Shown here one piece after another: positions 1 to 6,186 of a stretch of DNA of 6,211 nucleotides; position 1 is the first letter of the stretch, and each line of letters starts with the position of its first letter. Origin of the DNA: Clostridia bacterium (GTDB lineage: Bacteria > Bacillota > Clostridia > Christensenellales > Pumilibacteraceae); NCBI GenBank assembly GCA_900762945.1, contig CAAFIN010000070.1, positions 1 to 6,211 on the forward strand, in the 5' to 3' direction. The position numbers and the translations under genes are program-made. Under the pieces are notes generated by a model. The model was not told the DNA's origin and did no database searches. It saw only the letters and a list, made by a program, of their open reading frames with translations.

Positions 1-32
1 CTTTAAGATCTTATATTCTATTTTTCGCGTTA

Positions 33-3000
33 TCAGGCTCCGTAATTCATGGTAACGGTTGTAGTTCCGTACCAAGTGCCGGTGCCGTCGGTGAAATAGT
101 ACTTACCGATCGCGTTCCACTCTGTCTCCGTACCGCTAAATTCGATCGTAAGTTTGGTGCCGTTGCCGAGGAAGAACGCGTTTTGAGCCAGACTGTAAAG
201 CGGCGCGCCGTGTACTTTAAGTTGTTCGGATGCGATCGCTTGCTTATCGATTATAATCTTGGTAACGTCCGTTCTGCCGTAGAAAGCGAATTCGCCGACT
301 CTGTACGACTGACCGTTCACTTTCTCGGGCAAAGTGACTTCGCTGCTCTCGCCGTCGTAAGCGATAAGGAAGTACAAATCGGTATCGACGAAAGAACCCG
401 ACGATTCCACCGCGAGCGTGCGCTTCATAAACACGACGCCGTCTTTGATCGTGAGAATACTCTCGCCGCCCGGCGCGATCACGTTGAACGCATTCGCCGC
501 GATTCCGCCGTTATTGTTATAATCTCCCGTAATATTCAAGTGAGCGCTTGCGTTGACTACTTCGTAAAGTTTGCGGCAATCGTCAAACGCCAAGCCGCCG
601 ATATAAGTAACGCCGCTGCCGACTTTGACGCGATACAAGGACAAGCAGCTTGCAAAAGCGGACGCGCCGATATACTCGACCGCGTCGGGGATATCGATCG
701 AAGAGAGTTTGTCGCAATCGCTGAAGGCGTAATTTGCGATCTGTTTTACGCTGCTTTGCAAAATGCAATTTCTCTGATTATCCGCCTTTACGAGAATAAC
801 GTAAGGATTGTCGGCGTTTCCGAGATAATAACAACCGCCGGTTTTCGTATAGCCGTCGAAAGCGTCGCCGAAAGTTTCCGTGCTGACATTCGCCAGAATA
901 TCGCCGACCGACACTTCTCTCAGCGTGGGAGCGTCGAACGCGCGAACGCCGATCGTCGGTTTTTTCAACGATTGTATAACGAGTCGGGTAATTTTGGTTT
1001 CGGCGAACGCGTAGTTGCCAATCCCTAGCACGTTGCCGGGTATCGTGACGGAAGTAAGTCCGCTTTTCCAGAACGCCTCATTGCCGATATATTGAAGCGT
1101 TTCGGGAAGCATTACTTCCTTTATGTTGATATAACTGTCGAAAACTCCGTCGCGGATATGCGTTACGCCGGCGGGAATTTCTACCGAACCGGGCGATTTA
1201 TCGGGATCGACGGAGTAAGCCACGAGGTAAACGCTCGCATCGTCGGATCCATCCTCGCCCGGCACCGCCAGCGTTACGCAACTGTTCTCGTAATGCCGAA
1301 GCGCGCTGGTCGCGGTTCCGTCCGGGTCGTTCGTTATAATTAGCGCGTAATAGAACTGCTTGTCGGAATTGTTCGGCTTTACGATCGTCGTATTCGACGA
1401 ATGATTGATAACTTCGACGAGGTTATAGCACCCCTTAAAAGCGTCGTCGGTAAGATATTTCATACTTCTGCCGATCGTTACGGTAAGAAGTTTCGAACAG
1501 TTTCCGAACGCGTAACCGGAAAGAGATACCGTGTTATCGGGGATCATCACGCCGGTAAGCCCCGTTCTCTCGAACGCGTTGCTGTTGATATAACGCACCT
1601 TACCGAGCGCGACGTTTTGGATTTCCTCGCGGTTATAGAACGCATAATCGTCTATGCCGTATACTTCGGTAGGTATGGTCACGCTATTTTTGTTTTCCGC
1701 AAGGGCGGGAAGATATTTAATTATCCACTTGTTATTATTGCTGCCGGCGGTACGATAGATATAACAACCTTCTTGCGTAATCTTGCTTGCGTCCGTGGTA
1801 TTGTAGTAAACGTCCATCTCGTCGCCGACGCTGTATCTCCGCAGCCCGCCGAGCCTATAACTTTTACCGTTCATCTCGGTTTTCAGCGTAGGCGAGAGAA
1901 TACGCAATTCTCTGATCGTATAGCAGTACGCGAAAGTAGAGTCGTCGGTGACGTCTTTATACGCGTTGTTTGCCTTGTAGAACGAGATTTCGCCGTCGAT
2001 ATCGGTAACGTTCTCGCCGATCGTGACCTTTACGAGGTTGGTAAGGTTTTTGAACGCGGCGCTTGCGATATTGCCGTTATCTCCGCAGGCGTTAACGGTC
2101 AGCGACAAAATCTTTTCTTCTTTACCCTCGAAGCAATCTCTGCCGACGGAAACAACGGGTTTTCCGTTATAATACTCGGGAATAACCACGTCCGGACCGT
2201 CGCCGTTGTACTTCACAAGCATATAAGCGTACACTTCGCCTGTGGTATTGATAATCGGCTCGTAAGCGTACTCGGCTAACGACCACTTGGCGTAAAGCGT
2301 GGTGTCTTTGCCAAGTACAAGCGGGAATTCGACTTTTTGCGTGTGCGCTTCGTCGTAGTACCAGCCCTCGAAGGTGTAAGAACTATCCGCTTGCTGCGGC
2401 ACGGGTTCACGGTCGATACGGTAGTAACTGTTGCCGCTGCCGGTAACGAAACCGTATTCGGTCTCGTAAATTATGGTATACTTTTTCCCGAAGCGCGCGT
2501 ACACGTTTACGTTCGCGGTGACTTCGCCGAGGACGCCGGGATCGAATTCGTTCGTCCAGGTATCCTTGTCGTAGTACCAGCCTATGAATTCGTAGCCGTC
2601 CTTATCGAGATTGCCGGGAACGTCGTCCAGCATGAAGCCGTCGACAGTAACTCTGCAATCAACGTAATCGTTATCGTCAATATAGAAGCGTATCGTGTAG
2701 ATTTCCGCGCAATCGTACTCCTCTATCGTATTGTCCGCGGCGTAGTGCCAGTAGTAGCCTTTGCCGGCGGGCGTTTCCGCGGAGTAAAAGTACACGAGCA
2801 AGCGCTTGCTGCTTGAAAGATTCAAATCTTCAGGAAGTTCGTCGCCCTTATAGTAGATTTTGCGCACGATTCCCTCGTCCGCGAAGTTATTTGCCTCCGT
2901 AACCGAATCCGGCACGACGACCGCGGTAACGTTGTAATTGTTTGCCAGTAAATACGGCGAAATGAGGGTTACTTTGTAAACGCCGTCGTCTACCGTGATT

Positions 3001-4400
3001 TCTTTCTTAATATCGATAATCTCGTCGAAGCCGAAAACCAAAGCCGCGCCGGCGTATTTTACGCCGACTTCCTCCATGGTGAGATAATAAACGTTATCGA
3101 ACACGCGAGCCTTGACGTGCGCCACGCTCGGGGCGTAATCGGGCGTTACCGTTTCGCCTACGTTCGTAATCGTGACTACGTAATCTTGTACGCTGTTGTT
3201 GTTGCCGTGCGCCGTAAAAGTCATGACGATTGTGCCGGCGGTCGAATAATCGATCTCGAGGTCGGTTATACCGTTGCTCGCGTACGACGATTTACTCTCT
3301 TCGTTGAGAACGACGATTTTGCCGTCGCTGCCATCTTTAAGGCAGAAATATTCGTACGACTCTTTTTGGTAGCCGCTGATAAACGAGAAAATATGCTCGG
3401 CGTATAACATTCCGCGGATAGTCAGGGTATCGGAAGAAGAATACTCTTTTTCAATTCGCGGCTCGCTTTCGCCGGACTGCTCGATACGAACGCTTTGTCC
3501 GCCGATCGTAATTACGCTGTGCTGATTGTCCTTAGAATACAGCGAATACTCGCCGCCGCCGATAAAGCCTTTTTGCGTTTCCGTCACGATTCCTTCGCCG
3601 CTGTTGCTTACCGTGACGAGCGCGGAACTCTTTTCAAACTCGTTGATATATTTCGCGACTGCGATCGTTTCGGGCAAAATAGCGCCTATCGCTTCGGTGA
3701 CCGCCGCAGGAACGGCAAAATCGCTCGCGGTCGTGCGGAACGTAAGTGTGAGCGAAAGGCTATATCCTTCGCTGCTCATCGACACCTCCAGCACGTACTC
3801 TCCGTCGCCGAACGACAGTTTCATCGTGCCGTACTGATCCGTATACACGAACGCGCCGTTATCGATCGCGGCTTCGTCCATCACGGACAGCAAGTTCTCT
3901 ACCGTAGTGACCGGCGTATCGATGATATCGTCGACCACGTAGTCCACGCCCGTAGCGTTTTTGAAAATCAAATAGGGCTTTTCGGCTACGCCGTCGCCAT
4001 ACTCGACGTAATACCAAAGCGCGTTGGCTTCGTCGTAAACGTAGTATATATCGCCGCTACGTTTCTCTTCGTTGTCAGCCATTTCGAACGCCGCGCGGAT
4101 CTTGTCTTTCATTACGTCTACGGAAACTTTCAAAGACGTATCGCCGTCTTCGGGGTCGTGTGCGTTCATTTCCGACGAAACGAAATAACTCTCGTGTTCG
4201 GTCGTAAGGAACGTTTTGAACCCGGCGAGTTTCGCACGCATTTGCTCCTCGGTCACGGGCTGATCGGGATCGGCGGGTTGCTCCGTGCCGGGCGTAGCGG
4301 GGTTGCTCGGCTCATAGGTCTGATCGCCCGCGCAAGCCGCGAATACCGCCATGCTCAGCGCCATAATCACGGCGAGCAGTATTACCGTTAGTTTTTTCAT
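33..4400 (-). CDS. Giant surface lipoprotein with InlB B-repeats and BspA-like leucine-rich repeats
   Basis: The 1455-residue product starts with a lipoprotein signal peptide: Lys2-Lys3, a hydrophobic core to about residue 20, then FAAC with Cys23 as the likely lipidated residue. A Pro/Asp-rich linker (28-50) follows. Two beta-rich regions (about 50-235 and 250-422) recall LolA/LppX-like folds, which is a weak call; 423-565 is unassigned. Two InlB B-repeats (Flg_new/List_Bact_rpt type) lie at 568-637 and 641-706, each with the GWYYD signature (Trp608, Trp680). Residues 738-1455 carry BspA-type LRR_5 units such as YIGNEAF and VTIP, ending in a TEWNAI motif common at the C-terminus of this family. 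There is no LPXTG or C-terminal anchor, so the lipid should hold it on the outer face of the membrane. The start is supported by a strong GGAGG site; the gene ends with tandem in-frame stops TGA-TAA. Family members serve in adhesion and protein or glycan binding; the ligand here is unknown. No frameshift is visible. Confidence 0.93.
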   Translation of the reverse strand: MKKLTVILLAVIMALSMAVFAACAGDQTYEPSNPATPGTEQPADPDQPVTEEQMRAKLAGFKTFLTTEHESYFVSSEMNAHDPEDGDTSLKVSVDVMKDKIRAAFEMADNEEKRSGDIYYVYDEANALWYYVEYGDGVAEKPYLIFKNATGVDYVVDDIIDTPVTTVENLLSVMDEAAIDNGAFVYTDQYGTMKLSFGDGEYVLEVSMSSEGYSLSLTLTFRTTASDFAVPAAVTEAIGAILPETIAVAKYINEFEKSSALVTVSNSGEGIVTETQKGFIGGGEYSLYSKDNQHSVITIGGQSVRIEQSGESEPRIEKEYSSSDTLTIRGMLYAEHIFSFISGYQKESYEYFCLKDGSDGKIVVLNEESKSSYASNGITDLEIDYSTAGTIVMTFTAHGNNNSVQDYVVTITNVGETVTPDYAPSVAHVKARVFDNVYYLTMEEVGVKYAGAALVFGFDEIIDIKKEITVDDGVYKVTLISPYLLANNYNVTAVVVPDSVTEANNFADEGIVRKIYYKGDELPEDLNLSSSKRLLVYFYSAETPAGKGYYWHYAADNTIEEYDCAEIYTIRFYIDDNDYVDCRVTVDGFMLDDVPGNLDKDGYEFIGWYYDKDTWTNEFDPGVLGEVTANVNVYARFGKKYTIIYETEYGFVTGSGNSYYRIDREPVPQQADSSYTFEGWYYDEAHTQKVEFPLVLGKDTTLYAKWSLAEYAYEPIINTTGEVYAYMLVKYNGDGPDVVIPEYYNGKPVVSVGRDCFEGKEEKILSLTVNACGDNGNIASAAFKNLTNLVKVTIGENVTDIDGEISFYKANNAYKDVTDDSTFAYCYTIRELRILSPTLKTEMNGKSYRLGGLRRYSVGDEMDVYYNTTDASKITQEGCYIYRTAGSNNNKWIIKYLPALAENKNSVTIPTEVYGIDDYAFYNREEIQNVALGKVRYINSNAFERTGLTGVMIPDNTVSLSGYAFGNCSKLLTVTIGRSMKYLTDDAFKGCYNLVEVINHSSNTTIVKPNNSDKQFYYALIITNDPDGTATSALRHYENSCVTLAVPGEDGSDDASVYLVAYSVDPDKSPGSVEIPAGVTHIRDGVFDSYINIKEVMLPETLQYIGNEAFWKSGLTSVTIPGNVLGIGNYAFAETKITRLVIQSLKKPTIGVRAFDAPTLREVSVGDILANVSTETFGDAFDGYTKTGGCYYLGNADNPYVILVKADNQRNCILQSSVKQIANYAFSDCDKLSSIDIPDAVEYIGASAFASCLSLYRVKVGSGVTYIGGLAFDDCRKLYEVVNASAHLNITGDYNNNGGIAANAFNVIAPGGESILTIKDGVVFMKRTLAVESSGSFVDTDLYFLIAYDGESSEVTLPEKVNGQSYRVGEFAFYGRTDVTKIIIDKQAIASEQLKVHGAPLYSLAQNAFFLGNGTKLTIEFSGTETEWNAIGKYYFTDGTGTWYGTTTVTMNYGA
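36..2189 (-). repeat. BspA-type leucine-rich repeat region in five blocks
   Basis: Encodes residues about 738-1455. The unit is roughly xIGxxAFxxCxxLxxVxIPxxV, about 22-24 residues long, as in LRR_5 proteins. Units cluster in blocks near 738-834, 907-997, 1073-1165, 1217-1281 and 1354-1455. Clear examples are the AF(x)nC elements at Phe965/Cys968, Phe988/Cys991, Phe1226/Cys1229, Phe1249/Cys1252 and Phe1272/Cys1275. Non-repeat islands of about 50-75 residues separate the blocks. Related codons recur at DNA level (for example TATATCGGC on the coding strand), but there are no long exact DNA repeats. Confidence 0.85.
2283..2480 (-). repeat. InlB B-repeat 2 (protein-level)
   Basis: Encodes residues about 641-706, directly after the first repeat. 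It starts with YTIIYE, has FEGWYYD around Trp680, and ends with the classic TTLYAKW. It matches the family consensus better than the first copy. The two copies are clearly related in protein but differ enough at DNA level that recent duplication is unlikely. Together they link the N-terminal beta domains to the leucine-rich repeat half. Confidence 0.85.
2490..2699 (-). repeat. InlB B-repeat 1 (protein-level)
   Basis: Encodes residues about 568-637 of the lipoprotein. It opens with a YTIRFY strand and has the family signature FIGWYYD around Trp608, then closes with NVYARF. The pattern (beta strand, variable loop, G(Y/T)xFxGWY, then a final strand ending in YAxF or YAKW) is that of the Flg_new/List_Bact_rpt family first seen in Listeria internalins. 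Such repeats usually act as spacers or weak binding modules in surface proteins. Confidence 0.8.
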
Positions 4401-4404
4401 TTTC

Positions 4405-4412
4405 TCTCCTCC
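4405..4412 (-). promoter_or_regulatory. Ribosome binding site of the lipoprotein gene
   Basis: Read on the minus strand this is GGAGGAGA. The GGAGG core (4408-4412) lies seven bases before the ATG at 4398-4400. This strong site fixes the start of the 1455-residue protein, and the resulting N-terminus is a well-formed lipoprotein signal peptide. Confidence 0.9.
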
Positions 4413-4428
4413 AAAAAATTTTCAAGCC

Positions 4429-4461
4429 GCACGGAAGGCTATTGACGATTGTTTTCCGTGC
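4429..4461 (-). promoter_or_regulatory. Inverted repeat in the lipoprotein mRNA leader
   Basis: On the minus strand GCACGGAA (4461-4454) and TTCCGTGC (4436-4429) form a perfect 8-bp stem with a 17-nt loop. The stem ends 16 bases upstream of the ribosome site. A run of six T (4418-4413) follows about 10 bases after the stem. An overlapping shorter stem, AGCC/GGCT (4440-4437 with 4428-4425), cannot form at the same time. The distance to the T-run is too long for a standard intrinsic terminator. A role in mRNA stability, translation or attenuation is possible but unproven. Confidence 0.45.
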
Positions 4462-4526
4462 TGTCGAAAACGCGCCGCGGATTTTTCTCCTCTCTCGCCC
4501 GGCACGCGTTCCTGCTCCGTACCTTA

Positions 4527-4555
4527 ATTATGCAGATAAACCCGCGATATGTCAA
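4527..4555 (-). promoter_or_regulatory. SigmaA-type promoter for the lipoprotein gene
   Basis: On the minus strand a perfect -35 box TTGACA (4555-4550) and a -10 box CATAAT (4532-4527; five of six consensus) are separated by exactly 17 bases. Transcription would start near 4520, at an A on the minus strand, giving a leader of about 120 nt before the ATG at 4400. The position, orientation and near-consensus boxes make this the best promoter candidate for the gene. Confidence 0.75.
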
Positions 4556-4685
4556 TCGTTTTTCTCGGGCGGCGGAACATTTTAATGCTAATCTAATAAT
4601 AACAAAACAGCATATTCATATGGAATGAAACGCCCGAAAATCGCAAAAACCGAACAAATCATTAAAAAAACGAAACATATAAGAC

Positions 4686-4714
4686 TTGATTTTGCGAATA
4701 CGCCGTGGTATAAT
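4686..4714 (+). promoter_or_regulatory. SigmaA-type promoter with extended -10 for the GH27 operon
   Basis: TTGATT (4686-4691) and a perfect TATAAT (4709-4714) are separated by 17 bases. A TG at 4706-4707 makes an extended -10 (TGgTATAAT). A-runs just upstream resemble an UP element. Transcription would start near 4721, leaving a leader of about 52 nt before the GH27 ATG. Just downstream of the expected start is a small inverted repeat, TCGG-N7-CCGA (4725-4739), which is where a repressor site could sit. Confidence 0.8.
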
Positions 4715-4759
4715 GGAAATACGGTCGGTTTTGCGCCGAACGAAATCATAACTCTGAAC

Positions 4760-4764
4760 GGAGG
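4760..4764 (+). promoter_or_regulatory. Ribosome binding site of the GH27 gene
   Basis: GGAGG lies eight bases before the ATG at 4773. It fixes the start so that the protein begins four to seven residues ahead of the conserved PPMGWNSW motif, as is usual for cytoplasmic bacterial GH27 enzymes. Confidence 0.9.
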
Positions 4765-4772
4765 AAAATACA

Positions 4773-5942
4773 ATGTTTACGTTAAGACCGCCGATGGGCT
4801 GGAATTCCTGGAACACGTTCGCCGAGAAAATCGACGAAAATCTCGTGCGCGAAATGGCTGACGTCATCGTGGAAAAAGGACTTGACAAAGTCGGCTACAA
4901 CTACGTCGTTATCGACGATTGCTGGGCGGAAAAAACCCGCGACGAGAACGGCAGACTCGTTCCCGATAAAAAGAAGTTCCCCTCGGGCATGAAAGCGCTG
5001 TCCGATTACGTTCACTCGAAAGGCTTGAAGTTCGGTATGTACTCGTGCGCGGGCGTGCTTACTTGCGGACAGTACCCCGCCAGTTACGACTACGAGTACG
5101 TCGACGCGAAAACTTTCGCCGAGTGGGGCGTGGACTTCCTTAAATACGATTTCTGCTACAAGCCCGAATCCGTCGACGGCAAGGCGCTTTACCGCAGAAT
5201 GGGCGTGGCGCTCGCGAACTGCGGGCGGGATATTCTGCTCAGCGCTTGCAGTTGGGGCGCGGAAAAAACGCACGAATGGGTGCGTTCGACCGGCGCGGGT
5301 ATGTGGCGCTCTACCGGCGATATTTTCGACAACTGGAACTCTATAAAGGGCATAATTCTGCAACAGGTCGACCGCACGTGCGAATACAAAAACAACGAGG
5401 GATCCATGCCGTTCGGCGGTATCGGGTGCTTTAACGATATGGATATGCTGGTAGTCGGCATGCACGGCGCAGGTCACGTGGGACTGGGCGGCTGCACGGA
5501 CGAAGAGTATCGCACGCACTTCACCGCGTGGGCTATTTTCGGCTCGCCGCTGATGATCGGTTGCGATATCCGCAAAATGGACGACGAAGCGTACAAGATC
5601 CTCACCAACCCGGAAGTACTGGCGATCAATCAGGACGCGCGCGGCGCTCAGCCGTACGTAGCCAACAACGGCTGGGTCAAGGAACACGACGACTGCTCGC
5701 CCGCTATCGCAAGGCTTCTCGAGAACGGCGATATTGCCGTCGCGCTGTTCAACCTCGGCGATAAAGACAATTTCTTCGACTTCCGCGGCGATCAGATCGG
5801 TCTGCCGCCGGTGTCGAAAGCGCGGCTTATGGCTCGCGACGTGTGGACGGGCGAGGAATTCGAGATTCATAACTACGCTTATATCACCGATATTCCCGCG
5901 CACGGCTGCAAACTTCTCCGCATAAAAGTCATTCCGCAATGA
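4773..5942 (+). CDS. GH27 family alpha-galactosidase / alpha-N-acetylgalactosaminidase, cytoplasmic
   Basis: The 389-residue protein is a full-length GH27 retaining glycosidase of clan GH-D, expected to release terminal alpha-linked galactose or GalNAc. An N-terminal (beta/alpha)8 barrel (about 1-290) is followed by a C-terminal beta-sandwich with a DVWTGEE motif. Mapped by eye to human GLA, the nucleophile is Asp126 in LKYDFCY, and the acid/base is Asp183 in the R-x3-D motif WRSTGD. Pocket residues are Trp13, Asp48-Asp49, Tyr90, Lys124, Arg179 and Asp224-Met225. Cys98 and Cys128 match the family's conserved disulfide pair. The GLA position Glu203/Leu206 is here Ser160/Ala163 (CSWGA), as in human alpha-N-acetylgalactosaminidase, so GalNAc specificity is possible. 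There is no signal peptide, which implies action on imported sugars. The gene has its own strong promoter and ribosome site, and overlaps the next gene by four bases (ATGA). Family is certain; exact substrate is not. Confidence 0.95.
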   Translation: MFTLRPPMGWNSWNTFAEKIDENLVREMADVIVEKGLDKVGYNYVVIDDCWAEKTRDENGRLVPDKKKFPSGMKALSDYVHSKGLKFGMYSCAGVLTCGQYPASYDYEYVDAKTFAEWGVDFLKYDFCYKPESVDGKALYRRMGVALANCGRDILLSACSWGAEKTHEWVRSTGAGMWRSTGDIFDNWNSIKGIILQQVDRTCEYKNNEGSMPFGGIGCFNDMDMLVVGMHGAGHVGLGGCTDEEYRTHFTAWAIFGSPLMIGCDIRKMDDEAYKILTNPEVLAINQDARGAQPYVANNGWVKEHDDCSPAIARLLENGDIAVALFNLGDKDNFFDFRGDQIGLPPVSKARLMARDVWTGEEFEIHNYAYITDIPAHGCKLLRIKVIPQ

Positions 5943-6145
5943 GTAAGTGCCTTAAGTGCGGCAAGGAACTGACCCCGATCGACGTGGGACTGAGCAAAAA
6001 ACTCATTAACCGCGGCGCGACCGAGTACTTCTGCAAGGCTTGTCTTGCCGAAAAGTTCGGCGTGACGGAAACGCTGCTCGACGAAAAAGTCCGCGCTTTC
6101 CGCGCCGCCGGGTGCGCCCTCTTCCCTCCCGAGGACAAGAACTGA
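5939..6145 (+). CDS. Small zinc-ribbon protein of unknown function
   Basis: The 68-residue protein has two CxxC pairs, Cys4/Cys7 and Cys32/Cys35, separated by 24 residues, which is the layout of a structural zinc ribbon. Between them is a conserved-looking segment, GLSKKLINRGATEYFC, and the C-terminus has RAAGCALF. I recall similar small proteins in Clostridia with a GLxKKLxNRGA segment and a C-terminal GCxLF, but cannot verify this here. The ATG overlaps the GH27 stop as ATGA, and there is no good separate ribosome site just upstream (only weak AAAAG). Translation therefore probably depends on coupling to the GH27 gene. No catalytic motif is visible. It could be a nucleic-acid or protein-binding adaptor, but the function is unknown. 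Its reading frame and codon use resemble those of the GH27 gene, and the ORF is intact. Confidence 0.82.
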   Translation: MSKCLKCGKELTPIDVGLSKKLINRGATEYFCKACLAEKFGVTETLLDEKVRAFRAAGCALFPPEDKN

Positions 6146-6186
6146 AACGGTCAAGAACGGACAGAACGAACGGATAAAACAAAAAC
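6146..6186 (+). other. 3' untranslated stretch of the GH27 operon
   Basis: This short non-coding stretch contains four ACGG words (starting near 6147, 6157, 6170 and 6185), including two GAACGGA copies at 6155-6161 and 6168-6174. It has no start codon with a ribosome site and no recognisable RNA structure of its own before the hairpin. Confidence 0.5.

Larger units (their letters stand above)
4401..4772. other. Divergent intergenic region between lipoprotein and GH27 genes
   Basis: These 372 bases hold no convincing gene. They contain both start regions: the lipoprotein's ribosome site, leader and promoter (4405-4555, minus strand) and the GH27 promoter and ribosome site (4686-4764, plus strand). 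The two -35 boxes lie about 130 bases apart. The stretch between them is A-rich on the plus strand, with A-runs at 4637-4640, 4645-4649 and 4664-4670. These sit roughly where an UP element for the GH27 promoter would be. No recognisable riboswitch, tRNA or cre-type operator was found. Confidence 0.8.

Noticed and set aside
4..13. Perfect palindrome TAAGATCTTA just after the lipoprotein stop, considered as a terminator.
   Set aside because: It has no loop and no G-C rich stem, and the window ends before any T-run could be seen. Any real terminator would lie to the left of the window.
183..4391. Several long plus-strand open frames (183-1028, 1401-2279, 3495-4391 and shorter ones) opposite the lipoprotein gene.
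   Set aside because: Their translations are Arg/Val-rich with no domain or motif, they lack ribosome sites, and they mirror the minus-strand codons. The minus-strand protein has a signal peptide and clear repeat families, so these are shadows.
4565..4637. Inverted 7-mers TCGGGCG (4565-4571) and CGCCCGA (4631-4637) between the two promoters.
   Set aside because: They are 59 bases apart, sit on no promoter element, and a 7-base match at this distance in such a region can easily occur by chance.
4715..4732. A cre-like (CcpA) site after the GH27 -10 box, around TGGAAATACGG.
   Set aside because: The spacing between the TGnAA and CG elements is off by one and the right half lacks the matching CA, so it does not fit the consensus.
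4616..4888. Short open frames in the intergenic region (plus 4625-4861; minus 4616-4888 and 4588-4773).
   Set aside because: They run across the GH27 promoter and ribosome site and into its coding start in another frame. None has a ribosome site or a recognisable product.
4782..5939. A 385-residue minus-strand open frame covering almost the whole GH27 gene.
   Set aside because: The plus-strand frame has every GH27 motif. The reverse frame has no recognisable domain and no ribosome site, and results from the GC-rich codon pattern.
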